Shown piece after piece: positions 21,007-28,121 of a stretch of DNA of 28,421 nt. How positions within the stretch are numbered: the stretch's first letter is position 1; each line of letters starts with the position of its first letter. Source of the DNA: a virus; the IMG/VR virus record IMGVR_UViG_3300030085_001501, positions 1-28,421 of that record; one strand, given 5' to 3'. Made by a program: the position numbers and the translations under genes. The notes beneath the pieces were generated by a model. That model worked only from the letters and a program-made list of their open reading frames with translations, ran no database searches and had not been told where the DNA came from.

Positions 21007-22164
21007 ATGCATCCTGACTGGCATTGGGGGGCGGAGTATTTACCTAGATCTTTCCATGGTATCCCCAGACTAATAGAAAAGAATTTTTACCCAGATGAAT
21101 TATATATTGATCGATATTATCAAACCAGATTTGTATGTAGAGCTGGAAAACTAAAGACTAAGCGTAATTATAAAATCATATCACCAATGCCTGATAACTT
21201 CTTCACGGAGATGACCGTGGAAGAGGTGTGTGCAGACGCTGTTGAGATCCTGGTAGAGAAAGCACGTGGCCGAACAATAAACCTACTGTGGTCTGGTGGA
21301 ATTGACAGCACAGTAGCGTTATATGCTTTCATTAGAGCAGAAGTTCCTTTTCAAGTTCACTTTGATGCTGGATCTATAGCCGAGTGTGAGACTGGTTACA
21401 AGGATATTATGAAGCACAGTCTCGCAACACCCATTCAACATGCTCATACAGATATAGATCCTACTTCTCCTCTGACTTCTCACATTTGTTCTGGATCAAA
21501 CAATAAACCAGATGAATGCCTTACTCCATATGTCAATGATCCAAATAACTTTTTCGTTACTGGTGAAGTAGGTGATCAAATATATGGTACGGGTAGGGTT
21601 TTTATATACAATGAAGAAGAACGTGAAAAATGCTTTAGAGAGAATACCCCTGAAAGAAATATCAAGATACTTGACAAGTGCGTCTCGGTGGTACTGAATA
21701 CAAAGAATCCAAATCTAAAGCAATGGCATTGGGCATGGAGTTTTATGGCAAAGTATCAGTACGTTACACTAAGATGTGCTAAGCAATATAATTTGCACCC
21801 AGTAGAACCTGAGGAAAACGTTTGGGCATTCTTTGATACTCCTAACTGGCAACGTTGGTCTATCACTCATCAAACTGCCAATAGTGCATGGCGAGATTTG
21901 CGGGAGTATAAGTGGGCATCAAAAAAATACATCTATGAGAGCAATGGAGATGCATTCTATAGAGACAATAAACTAAAAACTCCTTCTGCAAATAGAGAAC
22001 GCACAAAGGAGGGAGTAAATTTTCAAAAGACAGTCACTGGTTTGGAACTCAATGATGATTACATTGCAGTCATCAAAAAAACTTTTGGATCTAATACTCC
22101 AGATGTTGAACGTATGGATGGGAATGGATATATAACAGATGAGGATACTAAAACTATGGTGTAA
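21007..22164 (+). CDS. PP-loop ATPase resembling asparagine-synthetase C-domain
   Basis: 385 residues. INLLWSGGIDSTVALYAFIR (91-110) holds the PP-loop SGGIDS that binds ATP, and TGEVGDQIYGTG (185-196) mirrors the GE.GDE.F.G motif of asparagine synthetases. The first 90 residues do not look like a glutaminase domain and the usual N-terminal Cys2 is absent. Such proteins activate a carboxylate as the adenylate and join it to an amine. The gene is visibly more AT-rich than its neighbours, suggesting separate acquisition. Its TAA overlaps the next ATG (TAATG). Substrate unknown. Confidence 0.75.
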   Translation: MHPDWHWGAEYLPRSFHGIPRLIEKNFYPDELYIDRYYQTRFVCRAGKLKTKRNYKIISPMPDNFFTEMTVEEVCADAVEILVEKARGRTINLLWSGGIDSTVALYAFIRAEVPFQVHFDAGSIAECETGYKDIMKHSLATPIQHAHTDIDPTSPLTSHICSGSNNKPDECLTPYVNDPNNFFVTGEVGDQIYGTGRVFIYNEEEREKCFRENTPERNIKILDKCVSVVLNTKNPNLKQWHWAWSFMAKYQYVTLRCAKQYNLHPVEPEENVWAFFDTPNWQRWSITHQTANSAWRDLREYKWASKKYIYESNGDAFYRDNKLKTPSANRERTKEGVNFQKTVTGLELNDDYIAVIKKTFGSNTPDVERMDGNGYITDEDTKTMV

Positions 22165-23093
22165 TGACAAGAGGAGACAACACCAGGTTAGCGGACGTAA
22201 ATGAAATTTGGTGTGCTTATTTGTTGAACGGAGATCAGTTTCCTGATCGTATAACTGAACAAACTTTCAATAGAAAGAAGACAGCATTGTCTGATCAAGA
22301 GTATAAAGATCAGATAGGTCGTGCTGAAGCAATGGTAAAAGAGTTTACCAAGATGGCAGAACGAAAAGGATATGGTACAATTATAGATTCTGTCTACTGG
22401 ACTGCCAAACCTGGATTTGATTTCCTTCCCATAGTAGGAGTGAAAGTAAATCAAACAAAGTTTCCCGCAGACATTCTTGTTCAGTATGCCATGGGAGGAT
22501 TCTTAGGACTGTCTGCTAAGTCAACTATCTCCGGTGACGTTGGTTTCAAAAACCCTGGTGTGGGCACAGTTGATGCTGATCTAGGTTTGAATCTTGCTGG
22601 TTATATTGCAGCAGCAGAGGAAGAAGCACTAGAGGACTACCCTGACTTTGCCAGAATGACTAAGGCAAATAGAACATTGCAGATGAGGAGGTGGAAAGAG
22701 TCAGGTGATGAGCGTTACAAAATTTTGAATGAGAAGGGGTCTGAGGTTGAGACTTATTGTAGGGATCAACTCTTTGCCAAACTCAATAACATCGTCAGTC
22801 AACAGCAACGTAGGCAATATCTTATTAGTAGTTGGTTAGATGCAACAAATGCATACCCACCATACCTCAAAATAACAGGGTCCGGGGAGAAAGGACGCTA
22901 TAATGCTGTTGGAATGGACCCACTTGCCAACAGCAAAATGGATGCTATCAATACGAAACGCATCACGTTTGTCAAGGCAGGTAAAAACAGTATCACTGTC
23001 AACGCTGGGTCCACTGCACTGTTCAACATACGCTACAAGTTCAAGTCCTACAAATTTTCCGGTGCTATGAAACTATCAGGAGACCCACGATGA
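22164..23093 (+). CDS. Unknown protein with weak nuclease-like features
   Basis: 309 residues, co-translated with the PP-loop gene. The opening RGDNTRLADVNEIWCAYLL and the block FPADILVQYAMGGFLGLSAK (about 100-119) followed by GDVGFKNPGVGTVD look like a conserved family. A strand ending in Asp103 and one ending S-A-Lys119 have the spacing of a PD-(D/E)XK core, but the Glu/Asp before Lys is replaced by Ser. A C-terminal basic beta region follows. No membrane segments. Could be a nuclease relative; otherwise unknown. Confidence 0.55.
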   Translation: MTRGDNTRLADVNEIWCAYLLNGDQFPDRITEQTFNRKKTALSDQEYKDQIGRAEAMVKEFTKMAERKGYGTIIDSVYWTAKPGFDFLPIVGVKVNQTKFPADILVQYAMGGFLGLSAKSTISGDVGFKNPGVGTVDADLGLNLAGYIAAAEEEALEDYPDFARMTKANRTLQMRRWKESGDERYKILNEKGSEVETYCRDQLFAKLNNIVSQQQRRQYLISSWLDATNAYPPYLKITGSGEKGRYNAVGMDPLANSKMDAINTKRITFVKAGKNSITVNAGSTALFNIRYKFKSYKFSGAMKLSGDPR

Positions 23094-23392
23094 TTGATTT
23101 TTTGGATAGTGCTATCGACGTTTACGCAGAGAACTATGGTAAACGTAGGATGACAAACAGGAAACGTATCGAAGACTTTCAAAGGTTTCTATACTGCATC
23201 TTGCAGACACAAGATAAATATAAACAGTATCAGACGCCACTGATGGTGTTTGTTCAAAATAATAATTCCGAGATCTTACGAAAAATCAGTGAAAAAGTTC
23301 TCATCTTTCATAACAGAAGCAAGGATCACCAAGGCATCCCAGGAAGCACGGCGACTGGGATTGGTCGGGGACGGTCACGGCGATTGGTATGA
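23090..23392 (+). CDS. Unknown protein, N-terminal part convincing
   Basis: 100 residues starting in an ATGA overlap with the preceding gene. Residues 1-55 look like a real helical protein (MIDFLDSAIDVYAENYGKRR, then RIEDFQRFLYCILQTQDKYK). The C-terminal third (rich in Gly, Arg, Ser) overlaps the next gene in another frame by about 104 bases and resembles a shadow reading, so the gene may have been extended or shortened by a past frameshift. Function unknown. Confidence 0.5.
   Translation: MIDFLDSAIDVYAENYGKRRMTNRKRIEDFQRFLYCILQTQDKYKQYQTPLMVFVQNNNSEILRKISEKVLIFHNRSKDHQGIPGSTATGIGRGRSRRLV
23213..23220 (+). promoter_or_regulatory. Late promoter inside the upstream ORF
   Basis: GATAAATA fits NATAAATA and lies within the preceding ORF, 69 bases before GTG 23289 and 30 before TTG 23250. 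Transcription would begin near 23226 and serve the next gene. Confidence 0.6.
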
Positions 23393-24185
23393 TAGAACCG
23401 GTGTACTGAAAGCAAAAACAGTACGCGGAGAACTTCAAATGTTCGACGCTCGTGCTGGTAAAGATGATGAATTGGGAACTCCTGGATCCTCTGCCGCTCA
23501 GGTGGTTGCTCGCAAGGGCAGTAGTCGTGATGATGGTGGTCAACAAAAGAGCGCGGCAGGTGGATCTGCTGCTGACAACGCTAATCCTAATTCTACTAAC
23601 GGTCAGGCCAAAGCAGCACTACAGCAAGTCAGTAGAGATCAACCCCTGACTATTGCTTTTGACAAATTTGACAATGACGAAACTACTGTAAACATTCTTC
23701 AAGCGGTCGAAGAAGTTTCTGGTGGTGACTACTATTACATTTTCCCTAGCAGGGATACAAACATTCAAGAACTAAAAGATGCATATCCTGAGATTGGCGA
23801 TGCCTTCGTTGACGACACCAACGCAGAGACCATCTACGATGTCCTCTCCTCACTCTATGAAAACGGTTTTGATGCAATTAGTATCGTTGTACGACAGTCA
23901 AGAGCAAAAGAAATCTCAGAACTCGCAATGAAGGGTAATGGGAAACTCTACAATTATGTCATGATGAATGTGATTCCTGTGGATGAGCGTAGTATTCGTG
24001 AGCAATATATTGCAGGCGACATCTTCAAAAATGGATCGATCATTGAATCAAATGGAAAGACTGGACAAGTCTTCCGTCGCGGTGCAAATCATTTGATTTG
24101 TATGTCTGAGGACAAGCAAATTTTTAGAGCGTGGATCTCTGAAGCAAGAGAGGTAGACAGGTTTTTTCTCGCAATGGACTTTTGA
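23289..24185 (+). CDS. Nucleotidyltransferase-like protein with degenerate active site
   Basis: 298 residues from GTG 23289 (a TTG at 23250 is the alternative). Order: N-terminal KKFSSFITEARITKASQEA, the block GLVGDGHGDWYDRTGVL common in cyanophage proteins, a Gly/Ser/Ala-rich linker, a Rossmann-like domain, and a KOW-like end (NGKTGQVFRRGANHLICMSE). In relatives I remember, the domain starts FGRFNPPTIGH; here the same place reads FDKFDNDETTV, so the HxGH-type motif is gone, and VVGADR-type is VVRQSR. GGDYYYIFPSRD and YDVLSSLYENGF keep the family pattern. Probably a non-catalytic or structural relative. Confidence 0.65.
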   Translation: MKKFSSFITEARITKASQEARRLGLVGDGHGDWYDRTGVLKAKTVRGELQMFDARAGKDDELGTPGSSAAQVVARKGSSRDDGGQQKSAAGGSAADNANPNSTNGQAKAALQQVSRDQPLTIAFDKFDNDETTVNILQAVEEVSGGDYYYIFPSRDTNIQELKDAYPEIGDAFVDDTNAETIYDVLSSLYENGFDAISIVVRQSRAKEISELAMKGNGKLYNYVMMNVIPVDERSIREQYIAGDIFKNGSIIESNGKTGQVFRRGANHLICMSEDKQIFRAWISEAREVDRFFLAMDF

Positions 24186-24191
24186 TAAATA
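24184..24191 (+). promoter_or_regulatory. Late promoter for the repeat-protein gene
   Basis: GATAAATA overlaps the stop codon of the previous gene and fits NATAAATA. Transcription would start near 24197, about 20 bases before ATG 24218. Confidence 0.72.
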
Positions 24192-24217
24192 AAACTACGG
24201 TATAACACGTTTGTAAG

Positions 24218-26254
24218 ATGAGTAACCCTTGGGCACAGTCATATGAGGACCTTCGTCGCCCCTATCTCGAAGAGAAGAAGGCGAAGAAAGATTATGATGG
24301 AGACGGTAAAGTAGAGAGCGGTTCCAAAGAACACGCTGGCGTTGTGCATAATGCTATTCAACGTGCCAAGGGTGGCAAAGCAGACGGGAATGACACCCGT
24401 AAGGAAGAGGTAGAGACTGTTGATGAGAAGTTCTCGATGGCAGCAAAGCCAGAGAAGAGAGAAGCACCTCGTCCTACCCGCAAGGCAGAAAATAAGAAGG
24501 GTATGAGCATGAAGTCCCGTGCCGTGAAGGCAGTGGGAACTCAGCGTCGCCAAGATAAGGAGACCGGTATTACTGAAGACCTGGCAGGCATGGTTGATAA
24601 GGCAACCAAAGCAGGTCAAGGTGCCCTTGAAAAAATTGGCGTAAAGATCAACCGTACTCCTCGACCCACTGCTCGTCCTTCTGCTCAAACCTCAAACACC
24701 GTGCGTCAAAACAGCATGAGTAATGAGGAGACTCTGGAAGAGAAGAAAAAAGGTCTCTGGGATAACATCCATGCCAAGCGTAAGCGTGGTGAAAAACCTG
24801 CCAAGAAAGGTGACAAGGATTATCCCAAGACTCTGAACGTTGAGGGTGTACGTGACCCTGATCCTAAGAAGGGAACTGAAGAGCGTAAGGCACGTCTTGA
24901 GAAGAAGCGTGGTCACAAAGTTGACGACCATCCTCAGTACAAGAAGGAGGAGATGGAGCATGCCGAGAAGGTAGAATTCTACGGCGAGGTATACACCATC
25001 ACTAATGCTGATGTGAAGGGCAATACTCCTGCATTCCGCAACTATAAGTCGGGCATGAAGAGCAAGATTGATGGCAAACCTCTGTACAAGTTGGCACCTC
25101 ATGTAAAACTTGCCAACTCCTTCGAACCTGAAGGTGAGACCATCGAAGAGAAGAAGAAGGGTCTCTATGCTAACATCCATGCCAAACGTGCTCGTGGTGA
25201 GGCACCTGCCAAACCTGGTGACGAGGACTATCCTGCTAAGGATGCCTTTAAGAAAGCAGCAAAGACTGCTAAGAAAGAGCATTATGACTGGCGCGAAGAC
25301 TTTGACTTCGTAATCGAAAAAAAGTCTGACGACTGTGGTTGCGATCACACCGCTAAGAAAGGTGTAAAGAACAAGATCACAGTCATGCCCGAGGTCAAGA
25401 CCGAAGAGGTTGAGCAGGTCGCTGAGGCAGATTCTCTAGCAGCAATGGCGGCACGTCGTGAGAAGCGTCTCAAGGCACAGAGAAAGAGGGAGGGCATGAC
25501 TGGCGCTGGTCATGACTTTGGTCACGATCACGGCATTTCTTCTGCCGAGCGTAAGAAGAGACAAGACAAAGAATTTGATGCTTTCATTGGTCGTGGTAAG
25601 AAGACTAAGAAAGAAGAGGTAGAGTTCGCTGGTAACTACGAGGGTCCTCTATACGCTCCTCATCCCGACCTAAAAGAAGGTGGTATGCAGGGTGCTGTTG
25701 ATAGCATCACCAAGAGAGCACAAGGTGCCCTCCAAAGCATTGGTGTAAAGATCAACAACAAACCCAGACCTACTGCTCGTCCTTCTGCTCAGACCGCAAA
25801 CACCATGCGTCAGAACAGCATGAGTAATGAGGAGGCAGTCTCCGAGGGTAAGAAGAAAAAGGATGATTCGTATTTGGAAACAAATATGAAGAAGCGCCAT
25901 GCCAATAACGAGAAGGCTCGTAAGGACATGGAGAAGATGGGTACTAAGATGAAGAACCCACACTTCGAAGAGACACTTCTAGACAAGGTTATCAAGACTT
26001 ATGTCTCCGAAGAAGATTATGATCGCATGAAGGACCGTCGCATGGAGCGTGGTGGTGTCGGTGGTAACACCAACTACAAGAACCCTCCTAAGAACAACAC
26101 CAATAAGTTCGGCAAAGGCAAGACTGCCATGCAGAAGGAGTTGGAGAAGAAGCACGGTAAGGGTAAGTCTGCTATGGATATCGTCCGAGCAGAGATTACT
26201 AAGAAACATGGTAAAGGTGCCCTCATCGATACCAAAAAGAAGAAGGACAAGTGA
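24218..26254 (+). CDS. Large Lys/Glu-rich repeat protein, probable virion-associated
   Basis: 678 residues, highly charged, low complexity, no membrane segment. It starts with an EF-hand-like loop (KKDYDGDGKVESGSKE). Two modules each occur twice: GALEKIGVKINRTPRPTARP...MSNEE at about 132-171 and 501-540, and KKGLWDNIHAKRKRGE...DYP at about 176-206 and 312-342. A CGCDH Cys/His cluster lies in the middle and the C-terminus is GKG/KKHGKG repeats. Driven by its own late promoter and closed by a terminator. Likely an internal or assembly-related protein, by analogy with cyanophage proteins sharing these modules; no enzyme fold is visible. Confidence 0.8.
   Translation: MSNPWAQSYEDLRRPYLEEKKAKKDYDGDGKVESGSKEHAGVVHNAIQRAKGGKADGNDTRKEEVETVDEKFSMAAKPEKREAPRPTRKAENKKGMSMKSRAVKAVGTQRRQDKETGITEDLAGMVDKATKAGQGALEKIGVKINRTPRPTARPSAQTSNTVRQNSMSNEETLEEKKKGLWDNIHAKRKRGEKPAKKGDKDYPKTLNVEGVRDPDPKKGTEERKARLEKKRGHKVDDHPQYKKEEMEHAEKVEFYGEVYTITNADVKGNTPAFRNYKSGMKSKIDGKPLYKLAPHVKLANSFEPEGETIEEKKKGLYANIHAKRARGEAPAKPGDEDYPAKDAFKKAAKTAKKEHYDWREDFDFVIEKKSDDCGCDHTAKKGVKNKITVMPEVKTEEVEQVAEADSLAAMAARREKRLKAQRKREGMTGAGHDFGHDHGISSAERKKRQDKEFDAFIGRGKKTKKEEVEFAGNYEGPLYAPHPDLKEGGMQGAVDSITKRAQGALQSIGVKINNKPRPTARPSAQTANTMRQNSMSNEEAVSEGKKKKDDSYLETNMKKRHANNEKARKDMEKMGTKMKNPHFEETLLDKVIKTYVSEEDYDRMKDRRMERGGVGGNTNYKNPPKNNTNKFGKGKTAMQKELEKKHGKGKSAMDIVRAEITKKHGKGALIDTKKKKDK
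24611..24730 (+). repeat. Internal duplication, copy 1
   Basis: About 120 bases coding for A-GQGALEKIGVKIN...MSNEE. The same module recurs at about 25718-25837 with most bases identical, including the stretch from TACTGCTCGTCC-type codons to AACAGCATGAGTAATGAGGA. In-frame duplication within one gene. Confidence 0.8.
25718..25837 (+). repeat. Internal duplication, copy 2
   Basis: Second copy of the module at 24611-24730, about 1.1 kb apart in the same frame. Differences are mostly silent or conservative (Glu-Lys to Gln-Ser, Ser to Ala, Val to Met), so the repeat is kept at the protein level. Confidence 0.8.
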
Positions 26255-26259
26255 TATAT

Positions 26260-26282
26260 AAGGTGGTACCAAACCACCTTTT
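26260..26282 (+). terminator. Intrinsic terminator after the repeat-protein gene
   Basis: AAGGTGGT (26260-26267) pairs perfectly with ACCACCTT (26273-26280) around ACCAA, followed by TT. The T tail is short, so termination may be partial. The next ATG is seven bases downstream. Confidence 0.75.
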
Positions 26283-26288
26283 ATAGTC

Positions 26289-26489
26289 ATGCTAGCATTC
26301 CTACTTCCTATGGCGGGCAAGATTGTCCGCGATGCCGTCGCTAACATTCCTGAGAATGAAGCACTAGGCGAAAAACTAATCGAGATTTGTATTGTCATTC
26401 TAGAGAAAGCTGTGAAGCTGACTAAGACTGACATGGACGACCAACTACTAGAGGTCGTTAAGAACGCAATCGCAGAACGCGAATCTTGA
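26289..26489 (+). CDS. Small unknown protein with hydrophobic N-terminus
   Basis: 66 residues between two hairpins. Residues 1-10 are hydrophobic (MLAFLLPMAG), then KIVRDAVANIPENEALGEKL and ICIVILEKAVKLTKT form amphipathic helices, ending in an acidic-basic tail. Too short and polar for a typical holin, although the size and late setting would allow a membrane-active peptide. No family recognised. Confidence 0.6.
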   Translation: MLAFLLPMAGKIVRDAVANIPENEALGEKLIEICIVILEKAVKLTKTDMDDQLLEVVKNAIAERES

Positions 26490-26495
26490 TAACAT

Positions 26496-26522
26496 TGCCA
26501 CGGCTTATGTCGTGGCATTTTT
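26496..26522 (+). terminator. Intrinsic terminator fused to a late promoter
   Basis: TGCCACG (26496-26502) pairs with CGTGGCA (26511-26517) around GCTTATGT, followed by TTTTT to 26522. The final T is also the first base of the late promoter TATAAATA. Confidence 0.9.
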
Positions 26523-26529
26523 ATAAATA
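26522..26529 (+). promoter_or_regulatory. T4-type late promoter for the Ig-like gene
   Basis: TATAAATA, exact T4 late consensus, starting at the last T of the upstream terminator. Transcription would begin near 26535, about 25 bases before ATG 26560. Confidence 0.85.
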
Positions 26530-26559
26530 TTCTTACAGAAACAACTCGTAGTAGAAAAC

Positions 26560-27126
26560 ATGGCACTCTGGGGTATTTCAGATTCGGACGAGTCCAAGCC
26601 TAAGAATCTAACCGCTGCTGAGAAGAAAGAAGTCTTCGCTAACGCTAGTGGTTGGGTCCGTGAAGCAGGGTCTCCTTTGAGCGGCAATGGTAATGTCAAC
26701 GCTGACCCAGAGTTGCTCGTAGCAGTCAGTGGTCTAGCAGTCAAACTTGGTTCTGCTGACATCACCGAGATCGAATTCATCACAACAGCATTCGACAAGT
26801 CGGAAGGCGGTACGCTACAGGTACGAGTAAGATTCAACGAAGCAGTTGATGTTACCGGTACACCACAACTTACCGTTGTAAACGACACCAACTCCAACCA
26901 CACGTTGTCCTACGCCTCGGGCACAGGCACCAACGAACTGGTATTCTCGCTAACCATCGCTGGTGGTGCTGGCGCAACCGATGCTGGTGACGTTCTATCG
27001 ATCGGTAGCGATGCCATGGCACTCAACAGTGGTACCGTCAAGGATGCTGGAACCAGCACCAACTCCACGATCACCAACAGTGCTGCTATCGGAACCGCTG
27101 CTGGCACAATTACTGTAGAAGCGTGA
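26560..27126 (+). CDS. Structural protein candidate with Ig-like domain
   Basis: 188 residues. The N-terminal MALWGISDSDESKPK is a start I associate with small cyanophage structural proteins. Residues about 86-170 form a bacterial Ig-like/cadherin-like repeat: VRVRFNEAVDVTGTPQLTV, LSYASGTGTNELVFSLTI, then DAGDVLSIGSDAMALNSGTV. Such domains commonly decorate phage heads or tails and bind sugars or cell surfaces. No membrane segment or signal peptide. It has a strong late promoter directly upstream, fitting an abundant virion protein. Exact position in the particle unknown. Confidence 0.8.
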   Translation: MALWGISDSDESKPKNLTAAEKKEVFANASGWVREAGSPLSGNGNVNADPELLVAVSGLAVKLGSADITEIEFITTAFDKSEGGTLQVRVRFNEAVDVTGTPQLTVVNDTNSNHTLSYASGTGTNELVFSLTIAGGAGATDAGDVLSIGSDAMALNSGTVKDAGTSTNSTITNSAAIGTAAGTITVEA

Positions 27127-27131
27127 TGTAA

Positions 27132-27503
27132 ATGAGATTTGATGAATTGAACGAGGAGAATCATCTCCTCTTTGCTATTAAATATTACGAAAATCCACAA
27201 GCAGTCACGATCGAAGACTTTGAGGAGGACCTGAAAAGGTTCAAATACATCAAACGTCTTTTTAAGAAGTATGTGATGACGGATGAGTTGAAAGCACATC
27301 TCATCCTGAATCACTTTATCATCTGTTTTAATGTCTTTGGCGAGGCAACTGTGCCTTTGATGTTTTACAAGATTGAGAAAGAATACTGGTGTCTGATTAA
27401 AACGTTCTTGTTATTTCTTAATCGTATTCCAGAGTACCCAAAGTCAGGTCTGGACGATATAGAGACTGACGAAAAGTGTCTCGCTATCCTAAAAACAATC
27501 TGA
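27132..27503 (+). CDS. Conserved cyanophage protein, unknown function
   Basis: 123 residues, five bases after the Ig-like gene. A helical protein: MRFDELNEENHLLFAIKYYE, EDFEEDLKRFKYIKRLFKKY, LKAHLILNHFIICFNVFGEA, then FLLFLNRIPEYPKSG. Similar proteins occur in many T4-like phages of cyanobacteria and other marine hosts, always small and soluble; I know no function. The stop overlaps the next start (TGATG). Confidence 0.7.
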   Translation: MRFDELNEENHLLFAIKYYENPQAVTIEDFEEDLKRFKYIKRLFKKYVMTDELKAHLILNHFIICFNVFGEATVPLMFYKIEKEYWCLIKTFLLFLNRIPEYPKSGLDDIETDEKCLAILKTI

Positions 27504-27718
27504 TGGATATTGATCGCATCATAAATATTGTTAGAGAAATGACTACCCTTGCTGGTGGTGGAGCAACTGCTGCCAAACCAGGATTCAGTGGTAAATCGGA
27601 TCGTGAAGGTCCGGTTGCTGGTTATGATCCCGCAATGGATTTGCGTAAGAGATATGGTAGAAAATTAAATCCATTCTATCGTAAGGCATTGAAAAATGTT
27701 AGGGGACACAAGAAGTAG
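27503..27718 (+). CDS. Small basic protein, unknown
   Basis: 71 residues from ATG 27503, which shares a base with the previous stop; a longer start at 27476 would overlap the upstream gene more. A Gly/Lys/Arg-rich product (GGGATAAKPGFSGKSDREGP) ends very basic (RKALKNVRGHKK), possibly nucleic-acid or capsid binding. CATAAATA at 27520-27527 fits the late motif but lies within codons 6-9, so it may be chance. Confidence 0.6.
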   Translation: MDIDRIINIVREMTTLAGGGATAAKPGFSGKSDREGPVAGYDPAMDLRKRYGRKLNPFYRKALKNVRGHKK

Positions 27719-28121
27719 AGTCGCCGTACTAGAACAGAGAACCGAAGATCAACAAAGATTATTTGAAAAGGTTGATACTGCTATCCAGGTAATGCAGGAA
27801 GCAGTCGCCAGCGTGACACAGATGCTCGCTGTTCATAACGAACGACTGGAACAACACAGTAAGACTGAGACTCTTCTGGTCGAGATGATCAAAGAAGTCA
27901 AGACGAGTCTGGAAGCAGAGAACGTAGATCTGGCAGATCAAATACACGAGATCGATCAGCGGGTAGACGATCTAAAAAAGTTCAAGTGGACGGTGGTTGG
28001 TATTGCTTCGGCAACTGGGTTTGTGTGTTCCGTCCTGGTATCTCTCGCATCTGGGTGGTTGACACCGAGTGAAATTAATTATAGAATGGAGGCACCGCCT
28101 TCAGTAGAACAACGTAGATGA
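27696..28121 (+). CDS. Coiled-coil protein with C-terminal membrane anchor
   Basis: 141 residues. Residues about 5-92 are predicted by eye to be a long coiled coil with regular heptad hydrophobics (VAVLEQRTEDQQRLFEKVDT, then LEQHSKTETLLVEMIKEVKT). A transmembrane helix follows at about 97-117 (TVVGIASATGFVCSVLVSLA) and a short Pro-rich tail. The shape resembles the haemolysin XhlA type of phage lysis accessory proteins and also simple membrane tethers. The gene overlaps the previous one by 23 bases and gp61 by four (ATGA). Confidence 0.65.
   Translation: MLGDTRSRVAVLEQRTEDQQRLFEKVDTAIQVMQEAVASVTQMLAVHNERLEQHSKTETLLVEMIKEVKTSLEAENVDLADQIHEIDQRVDDLKKFKWTVVGIASATGFVCSVLVSLASGWLTPSEINYRMEAPPSVEQRR

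Noticed and set aside
24692-25348. Minus-strand open frame of 218 codons
   Set aside because: Antisense to the Lys/Glu-rich gene. The Leu/Phe-rich product is what reverse-complemented Lys/Glu codons give, so it is a composition artefact.
25979-26566. Minus-strand open frame of 195 codons with hydrophobic segments
   Set aside because: Spans two + strand genes and both terminators, with no promoter or start signal of its own.
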